Below are positions 29,632 to 38,426 of a stretch of DNA of 64,000 nt, in pieces; within the stretch, counting starts at the first letter, position 1; each line of letters starts with the position of its first letter. The notes below the pieces were generated by a model. The model worked only from the letters and a program-made list of their open reading frames with translations. It made no database searches and was not told the origin of the DNA. Origin of the DNA: CAVQFD01 sp963724695 (GTDB lineage Bacteria > Acidobacteriota > Vicinamibacteria > Vicinamibacterales > CAVVIG01); the NCBI GenBank assembly GCA_963724695.1, contig CAVRVW010000012.1, positions 682,001 through 746,000 on the forward strand, written 5' to 3'. A program made the position numbers and the translations under genes.

Positions 29632-30375
29632 TCAGGCCTCCTCGAACTTGTAGCCGGTTCCCCGCATGGTGACGATTCGCACCGGACGCGCCGGGTCGCG
29701 TTCGACCTTGCGGCGGAGGCGCTTGACCAGGGCGTCGACACCCCGCGCGGTCACGAACACATCCTGGTGCCACACCTTTTCGAGGAGCTCACGGCGGCTG
29801 AATACGATACCGGGGTTTGACGCGAGAAGGTAAAGGAGGTTGAACTCCTGGGGCGTCAGCGACACGGACCGGCCGTCGCACAAGACGCGACGTCGAGCCG
29901 GATCGATGACGATGCCAGGGTGCGTGAGGATGCGGCGGTTGGCGTCGGCCTGCACGCTGCCGCGCTGGCGCCGCATCAGCGCTTCGGCTCGCGCCGCGAA
30001 CTCGCGGACGCCGAACGGCTTGGTGACGTAGTCGTCGGCGCCGCTTTCGAGGCCAAGAATCTTGTCGGACTCCTCGCGCCTGGCGGTGAGCATCATGATC
30101 GGCACATCGCGGTTGATGCCCGACCGCCTCACGGCGCGGCAGAGGGTCACGCCGTCGAGGCCCGGCAGGGTGATGTCGAGCACCATCAGGTCGAACGGCC
30201 GTTCGCCGGCCAGCCTGAGGCCTTCCTTGCCGTCGGCGACGCTCACGCACTCGTAGCCGGCCAGCTCCAGGTGAAAGCAGACCAGATCGCGGATGGGCTC
30301 CTCGTCCTCGACCACCAGGACGCGCCCGCGACGCTCGGTCGTCTCCTCGCCCATGTGCTGAGCCGTGTCCGTCAT
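29632..30375 (-). CDS. OmpR/PhoB-family response regulator
   Basis: A 247-residue DNA-binding regulator. The receiver domain has acidic pocket residues VVEDEEP, the phospho-acceptor Asp in LMVLDITLPGLDG, the Thr in MMLTARREE, and the Lys in DDYVTKPFGVRE. A winged-helix effector follows (VSLTPQEFNLLYLLASNPGI, then ARGVDALVKRLRRKVERDPA, ending RGTGYKFEEA). ATG at 30373-30375 (MTDTAQHM) is preferred; a TTG four codons earlier is possible. The partner kinase is directly downstream. The receptor gene at 30763 is divergent and shares the upstream region, so it is a plausible target. Confidence 0.93.
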   Translation of the reverse strand: MTDTAQHMGEETTERRGRVLVVEDEEPIRDLVCFHLELAGYECVSVADGKEGLRLAGERPFDLMVLDITLPGLDGVTLCRAVRRSGINRDVPIMMLTARREESDKILGLESGADDYVTKPFGVREFAARAEALMRRQRGSVQADANRRILTHPGIVIDPARRRVLCDGRSVSLTPQEFNLLYLLASNPGIVFSRRELLEKVWHQDVFVTARGVDALVKRLRRKVERDPARPVRIVTMRGTGYKFEEA

Positions 30376-30615
30376 TGGAAATTTCAACGCCCCGCCCGGT
30401 GCGCCGGGCGCGAACTATAGCACGCGGCCCGTGCTGATACGCCCGGCAGCTTCGGTCGCTGGGTCGAGGCGAACCCAGCTGAGCGGTTGGCTGAAGTATA
30501 CGGGCAAATCGAATCGGCCTGCCAGTGCCGCCACGTCCGAATCCGCACAACCCTACGGCGAACCGTTCCGCGAGGCCAGCACGACGGTTACCGTGAACGA
30601 TCGCGCTGTTAGCGA

Positions 30616-30644
30616 TTGACAGGCTGCCGGGGCGCCGCTATCGT
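30616..30644 (+). promoter_or_regulatory. Sigma-70-type promoter of the TonB receptor gene
   Basis: TTGACA (30616-30621), 17 bases, TATCGT (30639-30644). It would start transcription near 30651 and give a leader of about 110 bases before the ATG at 30763. The rest of the 387-base spacer from 30376 holds no gene that I can see. Confidence 0.65.
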
Positions 30645-30762
30645 TCGGCCAGTTCCCGCCTCTTTCCGGCTGCACTTCATCAGCAGTCGACTCTCGTCGC
30701 CAGACTCGTCGGCGTTGTCGCATCTCGGCGTGACGGTCAATCATCGAACGGAGGACGTTCTC

Positions 30763-33741
30763 ATGCGCAGATTCGTGTTCACAGGCCTGGTACTCCTGCT
30801 GGCGGGCGTCGTGCCCACGCCAGCCTTCGCGCAAGACACGGCCATCACCGGCACAATACGAGATGGCTCGGGCGGCGTGCTGCCGGGCGTCACGATCGAA
30901 GCGTCAAGTCCGGCGCTCATCGAGAAGACGCGCACGGTCGTCAGCGACGCTCGCGGCGAATACCGGATCGTCGATCTGCGTCCGGGAGCCTACATCGTGA
31001 CTTTCACCCTGCCGGGCTTTTCGACCGTGCGGCGTGAAGGCATCGAGCTGACCAACGGGTTCACGGCATCGGTCGATGCCGATCTGCGGGTCGGCGCTCT
31101 CGAAGAGACCATTACGGTGTCCGGGCAGGCCCCGGTCGTCGACACCTCGAGCGTCGCCGCGCGCAGAACGATCACCAAGGACACGATCGACGCCCTGCCG
31201 ACCGGGAAGAACTGGAACGGCATCGGGCAGCTGACCGTGGGCATCGTGAGCAACCAGGTCGACGTGGGCGGGTCGTCCGGTGAACAACAGAACCAGGTGT
31301 CGATCCACGGCGGGTCCTACACGGACAACATCCGCACGATGGACGGCATGATGCTGAGCAACTTCGCCTGCAACTACTCGTGCACGGGGCTGTCGTCCAA
31401 CGACTCCTCGACGCAGGAGCTGACCTACGACATCGGCGCGATTTCGGCCGAGGTGGCCGGCGGCGGCGTCCGGATCAACATCATCGGCAAGGATGGCGGC
31501 AACCGCTTCAGCGGAAACGCGTTCGGCAGCTACGCCACCAATTCGTGGCAGGCCGACAACCTGGACGACAACCTCAAGTCGCGCGGGATCACGTCGGTGG
31601 ACGCCCTCGACAAGCTGTACGACTCGAGCGTGGGATTCGGCGGGCCGATCCTCCAGGATCGCCTCTGGTTCTGGGCCTCGCAGAAGTACTGGGGCACGAA
31701 CCTGCTGCGCGCGAACGACTACTGGGCCGTGGATCCCTTCGCCAACATCTACACACCGGATCTGAGCCGGCAGGCGATCGACGACCAGTGGAACGAGAGC
31801 CTGGACCTTCGGCTCACGTGGCAGATGAGCGCGAAGAACAAGATCTCGGCGTACGGCAACTGGGCGCCGCGCGAGACGCCCCACTGGACGACGACGTCGC
31901 TGCGTCCGCCGGAAGCCGCCAACCGCCAGCGCATCATGCTGAACCACTTCGAGACGGTGGTCTTCCGCTCGACGATCAGCAACAAGCTGCTGTTCGAGGC
32001 CGGCGCCGGGAATATGACCGAGGACTGGACGCGCGAGCCGATTCCCGATGGCCCGAGCTCGCTCGGCTACGCCATCACCGAGCTCTCGACCGGCGTCAAC
32101 TACCGGGCGTACTCGGCGACGTTCTCCCACAACGTGACACGCGTCAGCTCGTTCCGCAGCGCGCTCTCGTACGTAACCGGCTCCCATTCGTTCAAGTTCG
32201 GCTGGCAGATGCAGAACGGTACGAACCGGGTCCCGGCGTGGCACGGACCGATGGAGTACCCGGCCGGTCAGCTCGGGGACCTGGCCTTGAACTTCCGCGC
32301 TGGCGCGCCCTCCTCGGTCACGGTCTACACCACGCCCTACACCGAGCTCGAGAACATGGATGCCGACCTCGGGCTCTACGCGCAGGACCAGTGGACGATC
32401 GGCCGGCTCACGGCCAACCTCGCCGTGCGCTACGACTGGATGAAGGCGAGCATCCCCGCGCAGGACGCGCCAGCCACGACCTGGGTCGGCGCCCGGCACT
32501 ACGATGCCATCGACAACCTGCCCAACTGGAAGGACATCGGCCCGCGCGTCGGCGTGTCGTACGACCTCTTCGGCAACGGCCGTACCGCGCTCAAGGCGAC
32601 CATCAGCCGGTACGCCACGACCAACACCATCGGGTACGCGCGGGCGAACAATCCGCTCTTCACGTCGATCAACAGCACGACGCGCCCGTGGACCGACAGG
32701 AACGGGGACTTCCTCCCGCAGATCGACGAGCTCGGCGCGCTGGCGAACAGCAACTTCGGGAAGGTGCAGCCATCAACGGTGTACGACCAGACTCTTAGCG
32801 AGGGCTGGCACGTCCGCCCGGGCAACTGGGAGTATTCGGCCGGCTTCCAGCACGAGCTCCGGCAGGGGCTGGGCCTCGATGTCGCGTTCTTCCGCCGGTC
32901 GTACTTCAACCACTACGCGCTGGTGAACGAGGCCGTGACGACCGGCGACTTCACGCCCTACTGCGTGACGGCGCCGGTCGACCCCCGGCTCCCGAGCGAC
33001 GTCAGCGGCTCGCAGATCTGCGGTCTGTACGACGTCATCCCATCCAAGTACGGCACCGTGGTCACGCATGCCGAGGACTTCGACAAGTACGGGGACGGCA
33101 GCCAGGCGTTCACCGGCATCGATATCCAGGCGCAGGCGCGCCTCGCGGGCGGCGCCTTCATCCAGGGCGGCGTCAGCACCGGACAGCTCTCGTACGACTT
33201 CTGCGCGGGAGACTTCGCGGGCACCGTCAGCACCGTGTCGCTGCCGCAGGCCAACGGCGTCGCCACGACCGAAACCTTCAACTACCCGAACAAGCGCTTC
33301 TGCGCCACCAAGTATCCGTACCAGCTGCAGGCGAAAATGTCCGGGGCGTACACCATGAAGTACGACATCCAGTTGAGCGGGTCGCTCCAGAGCTACCCCG
33401 GCCCGCAGATCCTGGCCAACTGGACGGCGCCGGCCAATGTCGCCACCACCAACGGCGGCACCCTGGGACGGCCGCTCTCGGGCGGCGTGACCACCGTCAC
33501 CATTCCGCTCGTCGCACCCGGCACGCTGTATGGCGAACGGCGCAATCAGATCGACATCCGGGTCGCGCGCAACTTCCGGTTCGGCGGAACCAAGCGGATC
33601 CAGCTGCTGTGGGATCTCTACAACGTGATGAACAGCAACGCCGTCGTGAACCAGAACAACACGTTCGGCGGCCGCTGGCAGGAGCCGACGAACATCCTCA
33701 TCGGCCGGTTCATGAAGATTGGAGCGCAGTTCAACTTCTGA
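30763..33741 (+). CDS. Oar-like TonB-dependent outer-membrane receptor (intact)
   Basis: A 992-residue outer-membrane transporter. Signal MRRFVFTGLVLLLAGVVPTP; carboxypeptidase-regulatory-like domain at 25-110 (TAITGTIRDGSGGVLPGVTI, ending RVGALEETITVSGQAPVVDT). The plug includes the motif ACNYSC (Cys203, Cys207) before STQELTYDIGAISAEVAGGG. The barrel runs to the end, KIGAQFNF, a typical aromatic C-terminus. Paired Cys (YCVTAPVDPRLP...QICGLYDV) recur in the other two receptors. GGAGG lies eight bases before the ATG. It has its own promoter and is followed by a CTCCGTG repeat element that probably ends the transcript. Substrate unknown. Confidence 0.92.
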   Translation: MRRFVFTGLVLLLAGVVPTPAFAQDTAITGTIRDGSGGVLPGVTIEASSPALIEKTRTVVSDARGEYRIVDLRPGAYIVTFTLPGFSTVRREGIELTNGFTASVDADLRVGALEETITVSGQAPVVDTSSVAARRTITKDTIDALPTGKNWNGIGQLTVGIVSNQVDVGGSSGEQQNQVSIHGGSYTDNIRTMDGMMLSNFACNYSCTGLSSNDSSTQELTYDIGAISAEVAGGGVRINIIGKDGGNRFSGNAFGSYATNSWQADNLDDNLKSRGITSVDALDKLYDSSVGFGGPILQDRLWFWASQKYWGTNLLRANDYWAVDPFANIYTPDLSRQAIDDQWNESLDLRLTWQMSAKNKISAYGNWAPRETPHWTTTSLRPPEAANRQRIMLNHFETVVFRSTISNKLLFEAGAGNMTEDWTREPIPDGPSSLGYAITELSTGVNYRAYSATFSHNVTRVSSFRSALSYVTGSHSFKFGWQMQNGTNRVPAWHGPMEYPAGQLGDLALNFRAGAPSSVTVYTTPYTELENMDADLGLYAQDQWTIGRLTANLAVRYDWMKASIPAQDAPATTWVGARHYDAIDNLPNWKDIGPRVGVSYDLFGNGRTALKATISRYATTNTIGYARANNPLFTSINSTTRPWTDRNGDFLPQIDELGALANSNFGKVQPSTVYDQTLSEGWHVRPGNWEYSAGFQHELRQGLGLDVAFFRRSYFNHYALVNEAVTTGDFTPYCVTAPVDPRLPSDVSGSQICGLYDVIPSKYGTVVTHAEDFDKYGDGSQAFTGIDIQAQARLAGGAFIQGGVSTGQLSYDFCAGDFAGTVSTVSLPQANGVATTETFNYPNKRFCATKYPYQLQAKMSGAYTMKYDIQLSGSLQSYPGPQILANWTAPANVATTNGGTLGRPLSGGVTTVTIPLVAPGTLYGERRNQIDIRVARNFRFGGTKRIQLLWDLYNVMNSNAVVNQNNTFGGRWQEPTNILIGRFMKIGAQFNF

Positions 33742-33744
33742 CGC

Positions 33745-33886
33745 GGGAGGTAGCGGAGGAGGCGGAGGAAACGGATCTCACACGGAGACACGGAGACGCG
33801 GAGGCCTTTTGGATTTTAACCAAGAGTTCTCCGTGTCTTTGTTCCTCCGTGTGAAATCCGTGCCCTTCGTCCGCTCCGTGTTCTTC
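33745..33886. repeat. CTCCGTG-word hairpin element, copy 2
   Basis: The left arm is CACGGAG/ACGCGGAGG words, the right arm their complements (TCTCCGTGTCTTTGTTCCTC, then CGTGTGAAATCCGTG). ACGGATCTCACACGGAG on the left pairs with CTCCGTGTGAAATCCGT on the right with one mismatch. It shares an exact 21-mer (33818-33838) with copy 3 (35135-35155). It lies between convergent genes and starts four bases after the receptor stop codon. Confidence 0.78.
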
Positions 33887-34416
33887 AGGTAGAAGGCATC
33901 CATGAGTTGCTATTGAGCCATACAGCCACCAGAACGATTGCAATCACGATCGCCGCCGGGCCGCCGATGAGCACTGCCTGCACGCGGCCCGAGCGTCCCT
34001 TCAGGTCCGTGTAGCGTTGGCTGAAGAGGAGCGGCATGATCCACGAGACAGCAAGGAACGCTGTGAGATAGTGATTGCTCCCGTAGCGCGCCATGGCCCA
34101 CGTCAAAGCAAGCGCCATCGCGAGGGTTCCGCCAATCGTCACCGCGGCGGCCTTGCGGGCATCCGCCGCCGTGTAGTCCGAACCGTTGCCGGCGGATCTG
34201 AGTTTTAACATCTTCGCCACCATCGCACCTTCTCCTTTCGCATCGGCGGCCATTACGGCCGTCGACGACTGAGGGTTGAGCCAGGCATCGATGGCGCCGG
34301 CTACGAGATCGATCGCCGTGCGGAATGACGCCGGTTGCGTCGCGAGCGAGTTCCGCGAGTTCGCGGCCATAGCGCCGACGCCAGCCGGGCGGATAGAGCC
34401 GAATCAGCCAGGTCAC
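33885..34416 (-). CDS. Membrane protein downstream of PadR (one frameshift)
   Basis: About 176 residues, no family named with confidence. The N-terminus MTWLIRLYPPGWRRRYGREL is the conserved start of small permease-associated proteins that travel with PadR regulators. A linker (FRTAIDLVAGAIDAWLNPQS) and then three or four membrane helices (VTIGGTLAMALALTWAMARY, YLTAFLAVSWIMPLLF, AVLIGGPAAIVIAIVLVAVW) follow. One extra base near 34331 separates the two parts. GTG start overlapping the PadR stop by four bases, so the two are coupled and the protein is likely controlled by PadR. Confidence 0.72.
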
Positions 34417-34745
34417 GCGTCGGCCAGCCGCCTCTGGCCGACTCTCGCCACTGCCTGCATACTAGTCAGCCGCGCGCGGAGCGCCTTCTCGCCGACCGCC
34501 GTGAGCTGGTACGGATTGCGACGGTCTTCCGCCTCGAGCGCCTCGATCAGGCCACGCGATTCGAGCCTGGCGATGGCGCCGTACAGCGATCCCGGCCCGA
34601 AGCGGACGCCGGCGAAGCCGGCGATGTCTTCGGTGATTGCGTAACCGTGCTTGGGGCCATCGGCCAGGCTCACCAGAATGAGCAGTGCCGGCTCGGCGAA
34701 CCGGCCGAACTCCTCGAGGTCCGCGACATCGTCACGCCGTACCAT
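34413..34745 (-). CDS. PadR-family transcriptional regulator
   Basis: A 110-residue winged-helix regulator. ALLILVSLADGPKHGYAITE is the helix-turn-helix entry, FGPGSLYGAIARLESRGLIE the recognition helix and wing, and NPYQLTAVGEKALRARL the C-terminal dimer helix; all match the PadR pattern. GGAGGAG precedes the ATG at 34743-34745. The promoter carries a perfect dyad over its -10 box (34758-34781), which suggests self-repression. The downstream membrane protein is the likely second target. Confidence 0.92.
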   Translation of the reverse strand: MVRRDDVADLEEFGRFAEPALLILVSLADGPKHGYAITEDIAGFAGVRFGPGSLYGAIARLESRGLIEALEAEDRRNPYQLTAVGEKALRARLTSMQAVARVGQRRLADA

Positions 34746-34757
34746 ACTCCTCCGGAC

Positions 34758-34803
34758 GTAATACCGTCCACGTAGTATTACTCTAACCGTAGTATCAGGT
34801 CAA
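34758..34803 (-). promoter_or_regulatory. PadR promoter with operator-like dyad
   Basis: On the minus strand TTGACC (34798-34803), 17 bases, TAATAC (34775-34780). The -10 box lies in the perfect inverted repeat GTAATAC (34758-34764) and GTATTAC (34775-34781), spaced by ten bases. A further half site, CGTAGTAT, occurs at both 34771-34778 and 34788-34795, 17 bases apart, which places it across the -10 and the spacer. Confidence 0.75.
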
Positions 34804-34885
34804 ACGAGACGACGATTCCGTGTTCAGCGATCCGCTTGAGGTTATGAGATGGGTTCTAGACTAGAGCGGGTGTAGCCGCTCTTAG

Positions 34886-34986
34886 GGCACGAAGAAGCCC
34901 GCCACGAAGGCACGAAGGCTCGAAGAAGAATCGGTCTCTTTCGTGTTTTCGTGTCTTCGTGGCCTGACTTTTTCGTGGTCTTGACT
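34886..34986. repeat. CACGAAGG-word hairpin element
   Basis: Left arm GCCACGAAGGCACGAAGGCT (34901-34920) and on; right arm CTTTCGTGTTTTCGTGTCTT then CGTGGCC (34938-34963). The arms are complementary at about four of five positions and both have a period near nine bases. Part of the 459-base gene-free stretch 34746-35204. A 13-base word TAGGCAGGTTGCG also occurs twice nearby (35022 and 35065). Confidence 0.68.
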
Positions 34987-35096
34987 CGTTTTCACGTACT
35001 ACATGAATGTGAAAAGCGCTCTAGGCAGGTTGCGGCGCTACCGCTCCGCTCCGTGCGCTTCGGGTAGGCAGGTTGCGAGACGCGACAGCAACGGAT

Positions 35097-35205
35097 TCCG
35101 CACGGCGACGAAGACCCGGAGATCTCTGGGTCGTAACCAAGAGTTCTCCGTGTCTCCGTTCCTCCGTGTGAATCCGTGCCCTCCGTCCCCTCCGTTCGCT
35201 CTCGT
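35097..35205. repeat. CTCCGTG-word element, copy 3
   Basis: Contains AACCAAGAGTTCTCCGTGTC and CTCCGTTCCTCCGTGTGAAT, nearly identical to copy 2 but in mirror position: it abuts the stop codon of the minus-strand receptor gene. Only a weak left arm is left, so pairing is poorer than in copy 2. Confidence 0.72.
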
Positions 35206-38174
35206 TAGAAATTGAACTGCGCGCCGAACTTCACGTAACGGGCCTGCAGAATGTTCAGCGGCGTGAGCCACGCCCCGCCAGGCTTGGCCGGGTTGGCTGC
35301 GCTGTACGTCGTGTTGAGCGCCGGCGGCTGCTCGCCCGCCTGCGATGTCGCCCCCACCGGTGCGTTCGAGTTGAACGTGTTGTAGATGTCCATCATCACC
35401 TGCAGACGCTTCGAGCCGCCCATTCGGACGCTCTTGGCCAGCCGCAGGTCGAGTTGGCTCCGGCGGTCGCCGTAGACGTCGCCGGGCTTCACGAGCGGGA
35501 TCGTGCGGGAACTGGTGCCCGTGAACGCGCGGCCGATCGTCACGCCTGGCGTGGCCGCAGTGACGTTCCAGTTCGCCAGGATCTGCTGGCCCTGGAGATT
35601 CTGGAACACGGCGCCCAGTTGAATGTCCCACGGCCCCGTGTACGACCCCGAGAACTTGTAGCCGGTCTGCCAGCCGCTGTCGCGCTTGCACCAGGCACGT
35701 GGCGTCAGGATCGTCCCGCCGGACGTCGACGCTGACGGGTTGTCCACGAAGCTGGCGCACTCGTCCACGGCGTCGACGCCTGTCCCGAAACCGCCGCTGA
35801 GAATGAGGTCGCTCCGCAGCCTGGCGCTCACGCCCAGGTCGAATCCATCGAAGGTCTGCGTCTGTTTGCCGAAATGCTCGACTGACGTCACGAGGTTGTC
35901 GTCGTTGAACTGCGGACCGAACTTGTCGACGTTGAGCTCGTACAACCCGCAGATCTGCTGGCCGCTCGTCGGCAGCCGCGCGTCGGTCGGCGCCGTGACG
36001 CAGAACTCCGTGAAGTCGTTCGACGTGAGATCGCGGTTGTCCGTCGCGCGGAAGTGCCCTTGCGTCCTGTGGAAGTACGAGAAATCAACCGCGACACGCG
36101 GCATCAGCTCGTGCGTCAGGCTTCCGGAGTACTCCCAGTTGTTCCGCCGCTTGCCGAAGCCCGTGACCACATCCGGATCGTAGGTCGTAGAAACGATGCG
36201 CTGCCCGAAGGTGCTGCCGAGCGGTCCCAGCTCGGAGTCCTGCGGAATCTTGTCGTTGTTGGAGTCGGTCCAGTTCCGGTTGGCGTTGTTGACCGTGGTG
36301 TTGATCGGGTTGAGCAGCCGCGCAAAGCCGACGGTCGTGGTCTCGACATAGCGGCTCATCGTCGCCTTCAGCGCCGTCTTGCCGTTGCCAAACAGATCGT
36401 AGGCGACGCCGAGGCGTGGCCCGAGGTCCTGCCAGCTCGGGACGTCGGTCATCTCGGCGAAGCTGCGCGCACCAATCCACCTGCCCCCGGGCGTCTCCTG
36501 CGCCTCGACCTTGTTGTTCAGATAGTCGAAGCGGAGCCCGGCATTCACGGTCATCCGCTTCACCGTCCATGTGTCCTGCACGTACAGACCAAGGTCGGCC
36601 ACCAGACGCTCGCGCGTGGTGTACGGCGTCGTGCGGACCGTCACCTGGAACGGGTTCCCGCCGTTCACGATGAGGTGCGTGTCTGGGCCGGTGGCATAGA
36701 CGTCGGTGTTGGCCGGTCCCTCGACGAGGTTGAACCCGAACTTGAGCGCGTGCGATCCGGGAACGTAGGACAACGAGCCACGATACGACCGGACCGACGT
36801 GTAGTTGCTCGACAGCGTGAACGGGTAGCCGCGGAACGTGACGCCGGTCGTCAGCTCGGTGACCGCGTAGTCGGTGGCGGCGGTCGGGGAGTCGGCGATC
36901 GGCTCGCGCGTCCAGGTTTCGGTCATGTTGCCCATGCCGAGATCCAGCAGCATCTTGCTGCTGATTGTGGACTTGAACGTGACGGTCTCGAAGTGATTGA
37001 GCTTGACGTTCTGGAGCTGCGCAGAATCCGGCGTGCGGATGTTGCTCAGGTTCCAGTAGTTGGTGTCGCGCGGCGCCAGGTTGTAGTACGCCGACAGCTT
37101 GTTCTTTGGCGACATCTGCCACGTCAGGCGGAGATCGTTGCTCGTGTTGGTCTGCGAGTCGGTCGCCGGCCTGGTCGGGTCGGGGTCGTACACGAGGTCG
37201 AACGAGTTCTTGTCGAAGAAGGCGCCGGTCCGGAAAATCTCGTAGCCCCAGTACCGGTGCGCGGTCCAGAACCACAGCTTGTCCTTCATGATCGGGCCGC
37301 CAAACGAGAAGCTCGTGTCGTAGATCGAGTCGAGGCTGTCCACCGAGAGCACGCCCTGGTCCATCAGCGCCTGGTCCAGGTTGTTCGCCTGCAGCCCGCT
37401 GTTGGAGAAGTTGCCGAACGCGGACCCGCTGAAGTTGTTGCCGCCCTCCTTCGGGATGATGTTGACCCGCACGCCCCCGCCGCCGGTCTCGGCCGAGATG
37501 GCGCCGATTTCGTAGCTGAGCTCCTGAGTGGACGCGTCGTTGGTCGACAGCCCCGTGCACGAGTAGTTGCAGGCCATGTTCGAGATCATCAGCCCGTCCA
37601 TCTGGACGAGGCGATCGTTGAACGACCCGCCGTGCGCCTTGAGCTGATTCTGGTGCTCGCCGGCCGAGCCGCCGACGTCGTTCTGGTTGCTCAGGACCCC
37701 GGGCAACATGACGCCAATGGTCGACCAGTTCTTGGAGGTCGGCATCGCGCCGATGACCTCGGTATCGACCACCTGCCGGCGCACGACGTTCGTCGTGTCG
37801 ACGATCGGCGCATCGCCGGACACCGTGATCGTCTCTTCGAGGGCGCCCACCCGGAGATCGGCATTGACGGTCGCCGTGAACGAGGTTGGCAGCTCGACGC
37901 CTTCGCGCCGGATGGTCGAGAAGCCGACCAGGGTGAACGTCACGGTGTAGACGCCGGGGCGCAGGTCCACGATGTTGTAGCGCCCCTGACCGTCGGTGAC
38001 GGCGGAACGGACCTTTTCAATCAGCACGGGGCTGGCCGCTTCGACGGTGACGCCGGGCATGACCGCCCCGCTCGTATCTCTAACGACCCCGGCGATGCCC
38101 GATTGCGCGAATGCGACCGCGGGCAGACAGGCCAGGGCGCCTGCAAGCACTAACCCCTTCACGAAACTCGTCAT
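35205..38174 (-). CDS. Oar-like TonB-dependent outer-membrane receptor (intact)
   Basis: A 989-residue outer-membrane transporter, clearly a paralogue of the gene at 30763. Signal MTSFVKGLVLAGALACLPAV; regulatory-like domain GIAGVVRDTSGAVMPGVTVE; plug with ACNYSC (Cys202, Cys206) and STNDASTQELSYEIGAISAE; barrel ending ARYVKFGAQFNF. Paired Cys (FCVTAPTDARLP...QQICGLYEL) are again present. GGAGG stands seven bases before the ATG at 38172-38174; 14 codons further upstream are open but have no support. It lies downstream of the second monooxygenase module, separated by a hairpin at 38351-38384. Confidence 0.92.
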   Translation of the reverse strand: MTSFVKGLVLAGALACLPAVAFAQSGIAGVVRDTSGAVMPGVTVEAASPVLIEKVRSAVTDGQGRYNIVDLRPGVYTVTFTLVGFSTIRREGVELPTSFTATVNADLRVGALEETITVSGDAPIVDTTNVVRRQVVDTEVIGAMPTSKNWSTIGVMLPGVLSNQNDVGGSAGEHQNQLKAHGGSFNDRLVQMDGLMISNMACNYSCTGLSTNDASTQELSYEIGAISAETGGGGVRVNIIPKEGGNNFSGSAFGNFSNSGLQANNLDQALMDQGVLSVDSLDSIYDTSFSFGGPIMKDKLWFWTAHRYWGYEIFRTGAFFDKNSFDLVYDPDPTRPATDSQTNTSNDLRLTWQMSPKNKLSAYYNLAPRDTNYWNLSNIRTPDSAQLQNVKLNHFETVTFKSTISSKMLLDLGMGNMTETWTREPIADSPTAATDYAVTELTTGVTFRGYPFTLSSNYTSVRSYRGSLSYVPGSHALKFGFNLVEGPANTDVYATGPDTHLIVNGGNPFQVTVRTTPYTTRERLVADLGLYVQDTWTVKRMTVNAGLRFDYLNNKVEAQETPGGRWIGARSFAEMTDVPSWQDLGPRLGVAYDLFGNGKTALKATMSRYVETTTVGFARLLNPINTTVNNANRNWTDSNNDKIPQDSELGPLGSTFGQRIVSTTYDPDVVTGFGKRRNNWEYSGSLTHELMPRVAVDFSYFHRTQGHFRATDNRDLTSNDFTEFCVTAPTDARLPTSGQQICGLYELNVDKFGPQFNDDNLVTSVEHFGKQTQTFDGFDLGVSARLRSDLILSGGFGTGVDAVDECASFVDNPSASTSGGTILTPRAWCKRDSGWQTGYKFSGSYTGPWDIQLGAVFQNLQGQQILANWNVTAATPGVTIGRAFTGTSSRTIPLVKPGDVYGDRRSQLDLRLAKSVRMGGSKRLQVMMDIYNTFNSNAPVGATSQAGEQPPALNTTYSAANPAKPGGAWLTPLNILQARYVKFGAQFNF

Positions 38175-38350
38175 ACGGCCTCCAGGGAACTCCAGGGAAA
38201 TGTCGAAGATCCACACGCCAAGCGAGCAAGGGACAACGACGGATTAGAGCGGACCCGGTATGAACGGCTGGAAACTACGCCCGACTCATGTGTGAGTCAA
38301 GCACTGACTTGGCTGTCCGGGGCTGGAACGGGAGGTGATCCAATAAGACG

Positions 38351-38384
38351 AAGGCGCACACGGGAGGGATCCCATGTGCGCCTT
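38351..38384 (-). terminator. Hairpin after the second Ig-like gene
   Basis: AAGGCGCACA (38351-38360) and TGTGCGCCTT (38375-38384) form a perfect 10-bp stem with a 14-base loop, 43 bases beyond the stop codon at 38427. The T run is weak, so termination is likely but not certain. Confidence 0.55.
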
Positions 38385-38426
38385 GCAGAGCGCGGGAACG
38401 CTTAAAACGGCTGAGCCCCTGGGGCC

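Noticed and set aside
30904..32499. 531-codon minus-strand frame inside the TonB receptor gene
   Set aside because: Shadow of a well-supported intact gene.
34863..34882. AGAGCGG/CCGCTCT hairpin as a terminator
   Set aside because: A 7-bp stem without a T run and far from any stop codon; not supported as a separate feature.
36054..38153. 699-codon open frame opposite the third TonB receptor
   Set aside because: Antisense shadow; no motif, and the minus-strand receptor is certain.
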